64,000 bases of DNA from Bacteroidota bacterium (GTDB lineage Bacteria; Bacteroidota; Ignavibacteria; Ignavibacteriales; Ignavibacteriaceae). The translations under genes and the position numbers were made by a program. The notes beneath the pieces are model-generated. The model worked only from the letters and a program-made list of their open reading frames with translations, was not told where the DNA came from and did no database searches. The DNA lies in assembly GCA_023475265.1 (NCBI GenBank), contig JAMCWE010000162.1:1-64000 (forward strand), in the 5' to 3' direction. Below are positions 34,536 to 43,886 of this stretch, piece after piece. Position 1 is the first letter of the stretch. Each line of letters starts with the position of its first letter.

Positions 34536-36038
34536 ATGATTAAAAAGAATTATATTAAACTAATATTCGGGCTTAAGCTGAAACAATTGCGAATTGACAA
34601 AAAAATGTCATTAGCAGATTTAGCTGAAAAAAGTAATCTTTCTATTTCTTACCTAAATGAAATTGAGAGCGGAAAGAAGTACCCGAAGACAGATAAAATT
34701 GCAGCTCTAGCGGAAGCATTAAATACCACGTTTGATAAACTTGTGTCTTTAAAATTAGTTAGGAACCTATCTCCTATTGAAGATCTATTAGAATCCAATA
34801 TTCTTGAACAATTACCATTAGATCATTACGGAATTGACATCAATAAATTGATTTCATTAATGTCAACTTCGTCTATGCAATTAAGCGCTCTTATTGCTAC
34901 TTTTATTGAGACAGCTAAAAACTCTGAATTAAGCCAAAATAATTTCAGCCGAAATGCTTTAAGAATATTTAAGGAATTCAACGAAAATTATTTTGATGAT
35001 CTTGAAATTGCGGTAAAACAATTCTCTAAAGAAAATAAATTAAAGGAAGCATTTAAAGTCGAATTCAGTCAACTCAAATCAATATTAGAAAAAGAATATA
35101 ACTACAAATTAAATGAATCTGTATTAAAAGATTATCCGGAGCTGGATCACCTAAGGGCAATCGCAACAAAGGACAAAAAGAGTAGACTGCTGCTAAATAG
35201 TAAATTAACTGAAGCACAAAAAACTTTTGTTGTCGGGCGAGAGTTGGCTTATAATTATCTTGGAATGAAAGACAGAAGCTATATTCATTCGAATTTTAAA
35301 CTAAGCACATTTGACCAACTGTTAAACTATTTTAAAGCGTCATATTTTTCCACAGCTTTAATTATAAATTCAGATCTTCTAATTCCTGAAATAGAAAATC
35401 TTTTTAAATTGCCAAAATGGAATGATTCCAAATTTTTAGCAATTATGAATAAGTTTAATGCAACCACGGAAATGTTTTTTCAAAGAATTACAAATCTATC
35501 GGCAAAATATTTAGGCTTGAATAAATTTTTCTTTTTCAGAATTAATTATTCAACAGATTCCAACGAGTTTAGATTAGCTAACGAACTCAAATTAAATATT
35601 TCTCGAAACTTTGGAGAGTTTCAATTGAATGAACATATTTGCAGAAGATGGATTTCGATTGAATTGTTAAAAAAAATTGAAAAGATTATTAAGAAAGAAA
35701 AACAATTCACAGGAAGGATTCCAGGAATTTTGCATTCTAAATTTTATGAATCTGATGAAGAATATTTGTGTATATCGGCTTCACAAAGAGGAAATTTAGT
35801 TGGGAACCAATTATCAAGCATAACAATTGGATTTCTAATAGATGAAACGTTAAAAGGAAAAATTAAATTTCTGAATGATCAATCAATACCAGTTAAAGAA
35901 GTAAATGAAACTTGTGAAAGATGCACATTAAAAAACTGCATTGAACGAGCGGCTCCACCCTCTTCAGCTGAAAAAATGGAAAAATTCCATCAAGTTGAAA
36001 AAGCGTTACAAGAATTGTTTGAAATTAAAGAAACCTAA
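34536..36038 (+). CDS. XRE-family short-chain acyl-CoA-responsive regulator (ScfR/RamB-like)
   Basis: 500 residues. The N-terminal helix-turn-helix (about 10-65) contains LKQLRIDKKMSLADLAEKS and ISYLNEIESGKKYPK. The middle resembles the ImmA/IrrE region that accompanies this family, but where HExxH would stand the sequence is VVGRELAYNYLG, so no zinc protease site is present. A C-terminal ligand-sensing domain ends with a Cys cluster CERCTLKNCIERAAPPS (Cys 460, 463 and 468), typical of the acyl-CoA regulators that include RamB. Divergent from a complete beta-oxidation operon, so it probably represses or activates that operon in response to acyl-CoA. Confidence 0.82.
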   Translation: MIKKNYIKLIFGLKLKQLRIDKKMSLADLAEKSNLSISYLNEIESGKKYPKTDKIAALAEALNTTFDKLVSLKLVRNLSPIEDLLESNILEQLPLDHYGIDINKLISLMSTSSMQLSALIATFIETAKNSELSQNNFSRNALRIFKEFNENYFDDLEIAVKQFSKENKLKEAFKVEFSQLKSILEKEYNYKLNESVLKDYPELDHLRAIATKDKKSRLLLNSKLTEAQKTFVVGRELAYNYLGMKDRSYIHSNFKLSTFDQLLNYFKASYFSTALIINSDLLIPEIENLFKLPKWNDSKFLAIMNKFNATTEMFFQRITNLSAKYLGLNKFFFFRINYSTDSNEFRLANELKLNISRNFGEFQLNEHICRRWISIELLKKIEKIIKKEKQFTGRIPGILHSKFYESDEEYLCISASQRGNLVGNQLSSITIGFLIDETLKGKIKFLNDQSIPVKEVNETCERCTLKNCIERAAPPSSAEKMEKFHQVEKALQELFEIKET

Positions 36039-36052
36039 AATTTAAAAGTAAT

Positions 36053-36493
36053 TTAACTTTGTAAATTGTGCCCTTCAAATTCAATAATTTTTTTTCTGAT
36101 AACATCTGGTATCGGAATTGACACAGAGCTTTTATAATCATATGAAACTAATTTTGTAGAAGCTGAACATGCAATAATTTCTTCCCCGCTTCTATGAATT
36201 AAAATTAGATGATCAACGTCGCTGCTCTTATTCCCTAATTTAGAAACTCTTGTAAAAACTTCAACCTCATCACCAAGACTAATAGACTGAACATAATCGA
36301 TTTCAATTCTTGCAACAACCGCATAATAATTTAAGTTATTTTTCTCTCTATCTAAAACTTCATTAAAGTATGCAATTCTGGCTTCTTCCAAATAGGTTAA
36401 ATAAGTTGCATTATTAACGTGCCTCATTGCATCAAGATCGGAAAATCTAACAATAATTTTTACTTTGTGTTTGAAAATATTTATGTCATTCAT
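36053..36493 (-). CDS. Acyl-CoA thioesterase, YbgC-type hotdog
   Basis: 146 residues. RFSDLDAMRHVNNATYLTYLEEARIAYF (read in blocks) carries the catalytic Asp in SDLDAMRHVNN. Single hotdog domain with the usual EVEVFTRVSKLGNKS strand and ACSASTKLVSYD. The ending is not rich in other domains. It probably hydrolyses short or aromatic acyl-CoA. It is convergent with the ScfR-like gene and 16 bp downstream of ltaE, so it is probably part of that transcript. Confidence 0.85.
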   Translation of the reverse strand: MNDINIFKHKVKIIVRFSDLDAMRHVNNATYLTYLEEARIAYFNEVLDREKNNLNYYAVVARIEIDYVQSISLGDEVEVFTRVSKLGNKSSDVDHLILIHRSGEEIIACSASTKLVSYDYKSSVSIPIPDVIRKKIIEFEGHNLQS

Positions 36494-36509
36494 TTTAATA
36501 TATTTTTTT

Positions 36510-37538
36510 TCAAAATAATGATTTCAAAACTTTCTTTGCATTCTCAATATCATTAAAGCTTACATCAAGATGAGTTATTGCCCTTAAATAACCTGGCCTT
36601 CCTTCTGAAATCAAAAGTCCTTGTTCTTTACAATCTGAAATTACTTGTTCAACTGAAAGTAAATTAGATTTAAATATAACAATGTTAGTTTGTACAGCAT
36701 TCAAATCAATTTCAAAAGATGATATTTCGTTTATTGTTTCTGCTAGAGCTCTCGCTTTTTGATGATCTTCAGTTAAACGTTCGATATTATTTTTTAATGC
36801 ATATAATCCTGCTGCCGCTAAAATACCAACTTGCCGCATTCCTCCGCCCCAGGATTTGCGAACTCTAAATGCTTCTTTAATAAATTCTTTTGTTCCAGCT
36901 ATAATTGAACCAACCGGTGCGCCAAGTCCTTTGGATAAACAACATGAAATGGAATCAAAATGTGAAGCGTATTCTCTAACAGAAATTTTTGAAGCAACTG
37001 ATGCATTCCAAATTCTCGCACCATCTAAATGAAAATACAAATTATTTTTCTTTACTAATTCTTTTATATGCAGAATATTTTCAATTGGATGAATTGTACC
37101 GCCGGCTCTGTTATGAGTATTTTCGATAGTTACAACTTTTGTTCTCGGCATGTAGTATGCGCTTGCAGGCCTTATGCAAGGTTCAATTTGCTCAGATGTT
37201 ATTACTCCATATTTACCTTCAATTGGCGAGAGTTGAATTCCACTTAAAACTGCTGGCGAACCGGATTCATATTGAAATATGTGAGCATCTTTTTCGCAAA
37301 TTACTTCATCGCCAGGATTGGTAAGAACATTCAAACATAATTGATTTCCCATTACTCCGCTTGAAACAAATAGAGCAGCTTCTTTCCCAAGTAATTCTGC
37401 AGCAAATTCTTGTAAGTCATTAACAGTCGGGTCTTCTTGGAAAACATCATCACCAACTTCAGCCTCATACATTGCTTTTCGCATTTGTTGAGAGGGTCTT
37501 GTAACAGTATCGCTTCTTAGATCAATAAATTTATTCAT
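36510..37538 (-). CDS. ltaE: Low-specificity L-threonine aldolase
   Basis: 342 residues, a PLP fold type I enzyme that cleaves L-threonine or allo-threonine to glycine and acetaldehyde. DLRSDTVTRPSQQMRKAM at the start, GDDVFQEDPTVNDLQ, HLDGARIWNAS and the PLP lysine in CLSKGLGAPVGS are diagnostic. Good length for the family. Possibly cotranscribed with the thioesterase that follows. Cytoplasmic. Confidence 0.93.
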   Translation of the reverse strand: MNKFIDLRSDTVTRPSQQMRKAMYEAEVGDDVFQEDPTVNDLQEFAAELLGKEAALFVSSGVMGNQLCLNVLTNPGDEVICEKDAHIFQYESGSPAVLSGIQLSPIEGKYGVITSEQIEPCIRPASAYYMPRTKVVTIENTHNRAGGTIHPIENILHIKELVKKNNLYFHLDGARIWNASVASKISVREYASHFDSISCCLSKGLGAPVGSIIAGTKEFIKEAFRVRKSWGGGMRQVGILAAAGLYALKNNIERLTEDHQKARALAETINEISSFEIDLNAVQTNIVIFKSNLLSVEQVISDCKEQGLLISEGRPGYLRAITHLDVSFNDIENAKKVLKSLF

Positions 37539-37605
37539 GTTTCTATCTATAATTATAAACTAATAATAAAATTTATTTTAAAGATATTAAAAATCTCTTG
37601 TCGAT

Positions 37606-39279
37606 TCATAATTTTAATTTATCTTTTAATTTTTTTAGGATAAAAAATCCGAACACCCAAAGTGAAACGACAGATGAAATGATTGGTATTATCAATGAGT
37701 GTTTAGTAAAAAAAGTTTCACCAAATTCTAACGGAACATCACCAACTAGAAAAGTTTTTGTATACATTTCCGATTGTTCTTTTATTCTTCCCAACGGATC
37801 GATAATGCAGCTAATTCCACCGTTTGCAGCACGGATTACTGATCTTCTATTTTCAACCGCTCTAAGAACTGCAATATCCTCGTGCTGATAAGGTCCGCTC
37901 GAATTTCCATACCAGCTATCATTTGTAACAATTGCAATAATTTCTGCACCTCTCTTCACAAAATTATCAACAAAATATGGGAAGATTGATTCATAACAAA
38001 CAAGCCCATTTATATGGATTGAATCTTTGGATGAAAAATTTTCTTCAATATTATAAGGTAATTCAAAATTAATTGTATCTCTTCCAATGTTCCAACCTGA
38101 AATACCAACTCCCCATTTTATTAAGTCTCCGAGGAATGGAAATTTATCAACAAATGGAACTCTCTCTCCGAAAGGAACTAATTTCATCTTACCATAATGC
38201 TGAATTTTCCATGAATCTGGAGACAAAAGAATAATTCCGTTATATATTGAATAATAATTTCCTTGCTTGCTTTTAATTGCATCACTTGAAATTTTATCTC
38301 CCTTGAAATAAAATTTAAAATCAGGCATTCCAGTAAGAAGGTAAACATCATTTCTTTTAATAAAAGAATAAATCGAATCTAAAGTTCTACCATTTGATCC
38401 ATCCAATAAATATACAGGTAAAGCAGTTTCGGGCCAGATGATTAATTTTGCGCCATTGACTGCTGCTTTTTGAGAAAGACTCAAATAAGAATTTGTAAGA
38501 CTATCCAGCTTGGTGTTCCATTTATCCCATGGGTCAAGGTTTGGCTGAATTAATCCAACTCTAATTTTGTTATTTGTAATCTGGAATGACGATAGTTTAT
38601 ATAAGCCATAAGAAAGAACTAATATAAATATCAGTAAAGATGTTGAAAGATTTATCGCAAATTTTTTACGAGAATTTTTGTAATTAATAAATGCCTTATA
38701 AAGAAAAATATTTATATAAATAATTACAATTGATAGCCCGACTGCGCCAATTATATCTGCTATTTGAATAAAGGCTGTGAACTTTGCTAATCCGTTTCCA
38801 AGCGTAAGCCACGGAAAGCTGAGATCAGTAAGCATATACAAATATTCATACGTTACCCAAAAAAAAGGGAAAATAAAAATAACTTCTCTTTGTGGAAAAA
38901 TCTTTTTAACAAAGTATTGAAGCGTTGAAGGGATTAGAAAAAATAATGGATTAACAAAAAGTAAAGTGCCGCCGGCAATCATTAAAAAAGTATCGGCTTG
39001 CTTTTGCCAGCTTCCAACCCAATACAAAGTTATAACGCTGAAAACAAAAAAAGTTAGATAAGTCGCTCGATTTTTTTCACCTAACGTTTGTCTTTTTTCA
39101 ACAACATAAAAATAAGGAATCAATGCAAAGAAAATTAAAATTGTAAATGGAAACGGAAATGGCGGGAAGCTTATTCCAAGAAGAACACCGCTCAAAATTA
39201 AAAGAGTTCTTTCTGTTTTTAATCTTGATTTTTCTTCAGCAGAACGAACAAATTTATTTTTAAATAACTTTAATTTCAC
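37606..39279 (-). CDS. lnt: Apolipoprotein N-acyltransferase
   Basis: 557 residues. About six N-terminal membrane segments (FPPFPFPFTILIFFALIPYFY and others) precede a nitrilase-type domain facing the periplasm. The catalytic triad is visible: Glu in IIWPETALPVYLL, Lys in YGKMKLVPFGERVPF and Cys in GLVCYESIFP. It adds the third acyl chain to lipoproteins, after Lgt (6268) and signal peptidase II. Last gene of the era-to-lnt run; it overlaps the DedA gene by 4 bp. Confidence 0.93.
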   Translation of the reverse strand: MKLKLFKNKFVRSAEEKSRLKTERTLLILSGVLLGISFPPFPFPFTILIFFALIPYFYVVEKRQTLGEKNRATYLTFFVFSVITLYWVGSWQKQADTFLMIAGGTLLFVNPLFFLIPSTLQYFVKKIFPQREVIFIFPFFWVTYEYLYMLTDLSFPWLTLGNGLAKFTAFIQIADIIGAVGLSIVIIYINIFLYKAFINYKNSRKKFAINLSTSLLIFILVLSYGLYKLSSFQITNNKIRVGLIQPNLDPWDKWNTKLDSLTNSYLSLSQKAAVNGAKLIIWPETALPVYLLDGSNGRTLDSIYSFIKRNDVYLLTGMPDFKFYFKGDKISSDAIKSKQGNYYSIYNGIILLSPDSWKIQHYGKMKLVPFGERVPFVDKFPFLGDLIKWGVGISGWNIGRDTINFELPYNIEENFSSKDSIHINGLVCYESIFPYFVDNFVKRGAEIIAIVTNDSWYGNSSGPYQHEDIAVLRAVENRRSVIRAANGGISCIIDPLGRIKEQSEMYTKTFLVGDVPLEFGETFFTKHSLIIPIISSVVSLWVFGFFILKKLKDKLKL

Positions 39280-39890
39280 TTTTTATTTTTTTCCTTCATT
39301 TGGAAAATATATTTCAAAATATAGAATATTAGTATCAAAAGAATAATTACAATTACAGTTTTGCTGTAAGTTGATAACAGTTTGTCAACTTGATGGACAT
39401 TCTTTCCAAAAATAATTCCGAGATAAATAATGCCGGCATTCCAGGTAAATGAACTAATAAGAGCAAGGATTGTAGTTTTTTTAAAATCCAATTCGCTCAA
39501 GCCGGCGAAGAATGAAATTAAAGATCTAATGCCTGGTAAAAATCTATTTCCTAAAATTATAAAATATCCATATTTCAAAAACCAATGTTCTAATTTGTCA
39601 AGAGATTCAATGGAAATAAATTTTATTTTACCTGCGCGAACAACTTTCTTATCCAACTGTGAGCCAAAGTAAAATAGGCCCATAAATCCTATAACACTTC
39701 CGGCAGTAGTTAAAAACAATGTAGGGACAAAATGGATTGAGTGAGTTGCAATCAATGAACCACCAATAACAATAATCAAATCGCTTGGAGTCGGGGGAAA
39801 AATATTTTCAATAAACGAAAAGCCAAAAAGTGCAACGTAAATCCAGAAAGGACTTAAAGAAGAAATAAAATCAAGAGTATTTTCAATCAT
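39276..39890 (-). CDS. DedA-family membrane protein
   Basis: 204 residues with about five membrane segments. FIENIFPPTPSDLIIVIGG and GNRFLPGIRSLISFFAGLSELDF are the two re-entrant motifs of the DedA/SNARE-associated family, which flip or scramble phospholipids such as undecaprenyl phosphate. It overlaps lnt by 4 bp and is 1 bp from ispF, so the genes are coupled. Which lipid it moves is not known. Confidence 0.88.
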   Translation of the reverse strand: MIENTLDFISSLSPFWIYVALFGFSFIENIFPPTPSDLIIVIGGSLIATHSIHFVPTLFLTTAGSVIGFMGLFYFGSQLDKKVVRAGKIKFISIESLDKLEHWFLKYGYFIILGNRFLPGIRSLISFFAGLSELDFKKTTILALISSFTWNAGIIYLGIIFGKNVHQVDKLLSTYSKTVIVIILLILIFYILKYIFQMKEKNKK

Positions 39891-39891
39891 A

Positions 39892-40380
39892 TTATAATTT
39901 CTTAAAAATTAATACGGAGGCAAAGGCTGAAATCCCTTCTTCTCTTCCAACGAAACCAAGTTTTTCAGTAGTAGTAGCTTTGATTGAAATTTGATCAATG
40001 CTTGATTTTAGAATTTCCGCAATCTTCTCTTTCATTTTTAAAATATACGGTGAGATTTTTGGTCTTTGTAATGTTACAACAACATCAAGGTTTCCAAGCT
40101 CAAAACCTTTCTGTTCTACTAGTTCATAAACTTTCTTAAGAAGAATTGTGCTGTCTATATTTTTAAATTGCTTATCAGTATCCGGAAAGTGCTGGCCGAT
40201 ATCTCCAAGCGAAAGCGCACCAAGTAAAGCATCACAAACGGCATGCAAAAGAACGTCGGCATCTGAATGACCAAGCAATCCTTTTTCAAAAGGAATTTCT
40301 ATTCCTCCAATAATTAATTTCCGATTATCGGCAAAAGCATGAACATCAAAACCAATCCCGGCTCTAATATTTGGGATCAA
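39892..40380 (-). CDS. ispF: 2-C-methyl-D-erythritol 2,4-cyclodiphosphate synthase
   Basis: 162 residues. Zinc ligands in GIGFDVHAF (Asp and His near residues 9-11) and [19 protein letters not shown] (His near 44). [10 protein letters not shown] and [16 protein letters not shown] (Thr-Thr-Glu loop) complete the trimeric enzyme. It makes MEcPP in the non-mevalonate isoprenoid pathway. It overlaps the acylphosphatase gene by 4 bp. Strong match; no fused IspD. Confidence 0.95.
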   Translation of the reverse strand: MIPNIRAGIGFDVHAFADNRKLIIGGIEIPFEKGLLGHSDADVLLHAVCDALLGALSLGDIGQHFPDTDKQFKNIDSTILLKKVYELVEQKGFELGNLDVVVTLQRPKISPYILKMKEKIAEILKSSIDQISIKATTTEKLGFVGREEGISAFASVLIFKKL

Positions 40381-40661
40381 TATCTTACCTCAAAATTTGT
40401 GAATTCATTTTTGTAATCTAACCATTTAATATTGCATTTATTAACCGAAGCGTGGGAAGGTCCGATTCGAATATCATTAAATAATTCTTCAATTAAAAAT
40501 ATTTCTCCCTCAACTACTGTCAATACTTCTCCGGAAAATAAATTTTGAACATAGCCATTAAGCTTCAGCTTTTGAGCTTTTCGAATAACAAAATATCTAA
40601 AGCCAACTCCTTGAACAACACCATCAACAATTATTTCGGCGCGTTTAAGATTTTCACTCAT
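40377..40661 (-). CDS. acyP: Acylphosphatase
   Basis: 94 residues, the full length of this small alpha/beta enzyme. Catalytic Arg22 in [10 protein letters not shown] and Asn40 in [13 protein letters not shown]. It hydrolyses acyl phosphates such as 1,3-bisphosphoglycerate in the cytoplasm. The start overlaps the end of the EamA transporter gene by 8 bp, and its stop overlaps ispF, so it is in the middle of a tightly packed operon. Confidence 0.93.
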   Translation of the reverse strand: MSENLKRAEIIVDGVVQGVGFRYFVIRKAQKLKLNGYVQNLFSGEVLTVVEGEIFLIEELFNDIRIGPSHASVNKCNIKWLDYKNEFTNFEVRY

Positions 40662-41565
40662 TGTTTAATCTAAATTTGTCAAATAATTCTGTAACCAATA
40701 ACCCTGTAAATATAAACAACCCGCCTAAAAAGCTAAAGTGAGAAATTCTTTCGTTTAAAATTATAAATGCGGTTATGGCTGAAAATATTGGTTCGAAAGA
40801 TAAAATAATTCCAACTTTTGTAGGAGTTAAATATTTCTGAAATTTAGTTTGAAGAGTAGTTGATACTACTGTTGCCAAAATAGAAGTATAAAGCAAAGCA
40901 AAAATTAAATTCTTGCTGATTGATATTGTTATCGTTTCCACGCTGAATGCTGAAAGTCCTATTGAAAATATTATTCCTAATACCGCAGTTGAACCAACTT
41001 GCAGAATTACCAATGGAAAGAATTCAAATTTTTTTATTAATATATCCAAGTAAACCAAATACATTGCAAAAAAGATTGCACCAAGAAGTGTAAAGAAATC
41101 TCCGATATTAAAGCCCTCACCGATTTCATGAAAAATATCTAAAATTGAATTGCCTTTACTCGACAAAAAAATTAATCCCGCCAAAACTAAAACAACACCG
41201 AATAAATTTCCTTTGGATGGTCTTTTCTTTTCGAATAATAGCTGGAAGATTGGGGTAAAAATTACAAATGTTCCGGTGATGAATCCGGATTTTGTTGCTG
41301 AAGTATATTTTAGTCCAATCGTTTGAGTAGCGAAACCTAAGAAAAACATTGTGCCAAGTAAAATCCCGCTGAGTGTAATTGTTTTATTAAATCTTTTTCG
41401 AATCTTTAAATAAAATGGAAATAGAATTATTGAAGCAATTAAAAATCTCGTGGCGACAAAAGTCATTGGCGATATATCATTGAGCGCAACTTTTATAATA
41501 ACAAAAGTAGCTCCCCAAATTAGAGTGACCAAAATTAGTATAGCTTCGGCGGTATATTTTTTCAT
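40654..41565 (-). CDS. DMT-superfamily (EamA) transporter
   Basis: 303 residues with about ten membrane helices in two EamA repeats (AEAILILVTLIWGATFVIIK near the start, FALLYTSILATVVSTTLQTKFQ later, ending IFTGLLVTEL). The family exports metabolites or amino acids. A hydrophilic tail of a few residues follows. Its place between era and acyP gives no clue to substrate. Twenty bp separate it from era. Confidence 0.88.
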   Translation of the reverse strand: MKKYTAEAILILVTLIWGATFVIIKVALNDISPMTFVATRFLIASIILFPFYLKIRKRFNKTITLSGILLGTMFFLGFATQTIGLKYTSATKSGFITGTFVIFTPIFQLLFEKKRPSKGNLFGVVLVLAGLIFLSSKGNSILDIFHEIGEGFNIGDFFTLLGAIFFAMYLVYLDILIKKFEFFPLVILQVGSTAVLGIIFSIGLSAFSVETITISISKNLIFALLYTSILATVVSTTLQTKFQKYLTPTKVGIILSFEPIFSAITAFIILNERISHFSFLGGLFIFTGLLVTELFDKFRLNNE

Positions 41566-41585
41566 TTGAAAAGCAGCAGGTATTT

Positions 41586-42497
41586 TTATTCCTTGTTTTT
41601 TGTGTATCCAAATGATTTAAGCATCTTCTCATCCGATCTCCATTTATTCCTGACTTTTACTCGTAATTCTAAAAAAATCTCCTTCTGAAGAAATTCTTCG
41701 ATTGATTGCCGGGCTGATTCACCAATTTTTTTGATCGCTGCCCCCTGCTTGCCGATTATAATTCCTTTCTGACTTTCTTTTTCAACAATTATTTCTGCTT
41801 GAACAAAATCTTTTCCTTCTTTTCTTTCTTTGAAATCGGCAATAAGAACTTCGCAGCTATAAGGAATTTCTTCTTTAAAAAGCTCTAATATTTTTTCTCT
41901 GATTATCTCACTAACAAAAAATCTTTCATTTGCATCTGCTACAATATCATCAGGATAATATTTGGGATGTTCCGGCATATATTCAATAATTGTATTTAGC
42001 ACTGAACTAATATTATACGCCAGTGAAGCTGAAATTGGGATTACGCTTTTAAAATTCTTACTATCTTCAAATTTCTGAATTAGATTTTTAATATGATCTT
42101 GATTGGAAAGGTCAACTTTATTTAACAATAAAATTTTCGGCTTCTTACTTTTTGAAAGCAACTTTGATACAAATTGATCTTTAAAAGTATTTTCACCAGA
42201 TTTATCAACATCAACGTCAAGCATCAATATAATTAAATCTGCGTCATGAACTGATTCATCAACATTCTCCATCATTTTTTCTTGAAGTAAATATGATGGT
42301 TCAAGAATTCCTGGAGTGTCAAGAAAAATTATCTGATAATTTTCTTCAGAAAGTATTCCCAGAATTTTTTTCCGCGTTGTTTGCGGCTTGTTAGTTACAA
42401 TTGAAAGTTTCTGTCCAAGTAAAGTATTCATCAATGTTGATTTACCAACATTCGGTTTTCCAAGAATTGCCACATAACCACATTTTGTTTTTTCCAT
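41586..42497 (-). CDS. era: GTPase Era
   Basis: 303 residues from the ATG at 42495-42497; a TTG two codons upstream is possible. G1 ILGKPNVGKSTLMN, G2 around TTRKKI, G3 DTPG, G4 NKVD and G5 SAS lie within the first 155 residues. The C-terminal KH domain (about 200-300) has IIGKQGAAIKKIGESARQ and LRVKVRNKWR. It binds 16S rRNA and helps assemble the 30S subunit. First gene of the era-EamA-acyP-ispF-dedA-lnt run; a strong terminator separates it from the sigma/anti-sigma pair upstream. Confidence 0.96.
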   Translation of the reverse strand: MEKTKCGYVAILGKPNVGKSTLMNTLLGQKLSIVTNKPQTTRKKILGILSEENYQIIFLDTPGILEPSYLLQEKMMENVDESVHDADLIILMLDVDVDKSGENTFKDQFVSKLLSKSKKPKILLLNKVDLSNQDHIKNLIQKFEDSKNFKSVIPISASLAYNISSVLNTIIEYMPEHPKYYPDDIVADANERFFVSEIIREKILELFKEEIPYSCEVLIADFKERKEGKDFVQAEIIVEKESQKGIIIGKQGAAIKKIGESARQSIEEFLQKEIFLELRVKVRNKWRSDEKMLKSFGYTKNKE

Positions 42498-42552
42498 AAT
42501 CAACTCATAATTTAAAATTCCGACTAAATTTTACCAACGCAAATTTAAAACA

Positions 42553-42580
42553 AAAACGGTTATCAATTGATAACCGTTTT
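42553..42580 (-). terminator. Terminator of the sigma/anti-sigma operon
   Basis: A perfect 28-bp palindrome (AAAACGGTTATC, AATT loop, GATAACCGTTTT) at 42553-42580 is followed on the minus strand by TGTTTTAAATTT. It lies 27 bp after the anti-sigma stop. A strong rho-independent terminator that isolates era from the sigma genes. Confidence 0.85.
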
Positions 42581-42607
42581 ATATCAAAGATTTTCAGAAA
42601 TAAATGC

Positions 42608-43135
42608 TCAATGCAATTTACTTAGATTTCTTTTACTTTGTTTAATGCTTTCAAGAAATAAATATCCGCCGACAATAATACCAAAAGAAAATATAAAACC
42701 AATTATTGACATATTTTTTGCGGTAAGGAAATCTTTAATTGGTGAAATCGTATTTACAATGTAGTCAACATAATTATTTATATTCTGAGCTACTGAATTT
42801 ATACCTGAATCTTGAGTAGCAGTCCAGTCAATCAGATATGAAATAATTATTAAACTAATGATAACAAAAATTGAAAATACTGAAAGAATAAAATATCGAT
42901 CTTTCCTAACAACCTTTAGATTCTTTCTGACCTTAAGCATTATGCTTGAAGTGAAATCATCAGAGACTTGATATAATTTTAAATTAGCTAGTTCACGGTG
43001 AACCGTTTGTAGAATCGCCAATCGCCTTCTATCGAGCTCAGAATTTTTCAATTGTTTTTGAATTTCCCGAAGAACAGATCCTTCAAGTTCTCCATCGATA
43101 TATTTATTTAAAACTTCATCACTCAATTGAATCAT
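42608..43135 (-). CDS. Probable anti-sigma factor, membrane-bound
   Basis: 175 residues. The N-terminal 95 residues are cytoplasmic and resemble the sigma-binding part of anti-sigma factors (LSDEVLNKYIDGELEGSVLREI and LKNSELDRRRLAIL), but lack the HxxxCxxC zinc motif. Two hydrophobic segments follow (about 100-122 and 147-165), with a loop between. It overlaps the sigma gene by 4 bp, so stoichiometric production is likely. It probably holds the sigma factor at the membrane until a signal. The identification rests on this context plus the N-terminal sequence. Confidence 0.75.
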   Translation of the reverse strand: MIQLSDEVLNKYIDGELEGSVLREIQKQLKNSELDRRRLAILQTVHRELANLKLYQVSDDFTSSIMLKVRKNLKVVRKDRYFILSVFSIFVIISLIIISYLIDWTATQDSGINSVAQNINNYVDYIVNTISPIKDFLTAKNMSIIGFIFSFGIIVGGYLFLESIKQSKRNLSKLH

Positions 43136-43698
43136 AATAATTCCTCAGAGTATTTAAACTTTAATAAGAGATCTTTTAAAACATTTCTTGATCGGTAAAG
43201 CATTACTTTTACATTTGAAACTGATGTTTCCATTACTTCACTGATTTCTTCGCATGTCATATTATCTAGATAAAACATATTTATAACTGAAGCATAATTC
43301 ACAGGTAATTTTTCTATTTGGGATTGAATAAACTTTGAAAAATCTTTTTGCTCAGCAATTCTAAAATCATGCTCGCTTTTTATTTCCAGGTGATCATCAA
43401 TTGAAGACATTTCACTTTCAATTTTCCTTTTTTTGCCTGACAATTTAGTCAGGCCGGTATTGTAAACAATACGATAAAACCACGTAGAAAATTTTGCTTC
43501 TTGCCGAAAGCTTGCCAAAGAATTAAATGCTTTTAAAAAACAATCTTGAAGAACTTCTTCTGCTTCCATTTCATTCTTTAACATTCTAGTCAGCAAAGAA
43601 TAAGCTTTATTCTTGTATCTATCAACCAGCAAAGCATAATCCGAATGATTACCTTTTTTTACAGATTCAATAATTTCAAAATCAGTTAAGTTATTCAT
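43132..43698 (-). CDS. ECF-type RNA polymerase sigma factor
   Basis: 188 residues, region 2 and region 4 only. Region 2: VDRYKNKAYSLLTRMLKNEMEAEEVLQDCFLKAFNSL and FSTWFYRIVYNTGL (read in blocks); region 4: VNYASVINMFYLDNMTCEEISEVMETSVSNVKVMLYRSRNVLK. These are clear SigW/RpoE-like marks. The gene is followed by its anti-sigma and is preceded by a TGTAACC-N16-AGTC element likely to be its own promoter. Its stimulus is unknown. Divergent from a DUF6249-like membrane protein whose upstream region has two more such elements. Confidence 0.92.
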   Translation of the reverse strand: MNNLTDFEIIESVKKGNHSDYALLVDRYKNKAYSLLTRMLKNEMEAEEVLQDCFLKAFNSLASFRQEAKFSTWFYRIVYNTGLTKLSGKKRKIESEMSSIDDHLEIKSEHDFRIAEQKDFSKFIQSQIEKLPVNYASVINMFYLDNMTCEEISEVMETSVSNVKVMLYRSRNVLKDLLLKFKYSEELL

Positions 43699-43709
43699 CT
43701 TGATATTTT

Positions 43710-43736
43710 GACTCTCCCCTAAATAAAAAGGTTACA
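43710..43736 (-). promoter_or_regulatory. Candidate ECF promoter P1 for the sigma gene
   Basis: On the minus strand TGTAACC (43736-43730), 16 bp, AGTC (43713-43710). The pattern TGTAACC with a GTC 16 bp later resembles known ECF promoters (AAC-type -35, CGTC-type -10). It sits right before the sigma start codon, predicting a nearly leaderless mRNA. Confidence 0.55.
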
Positions 43737-43815
43737 TAAAAAACAGAAAATTCAGCGGCATTTATTTTGAACTTCTAATGGATAAAATATAGACAAGTTT
43801 AGCGAAAATCAATTT

Positions 43816-43842
43816 TGTAACCTTATTGACAATTATCTTGTC
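43816..43842 (+). promoter_or_regulatory. Candidate ECF promoter P2 toward the DUF6249-like gene
   Basis: TGTAACC (43816-43822), 16 bp, TGTC (43839-43842), on the plus strand. It also overlaps the 6-5-6 inverted repeat TGACAA/TTGTCA at 43827-43843, a possible repressor site. Confidence 0.5.
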
Positions 43843-43886
43843 ATAACAATTAGAACGAACAGAAAGTTAGAGTTAAATTAAATTTT

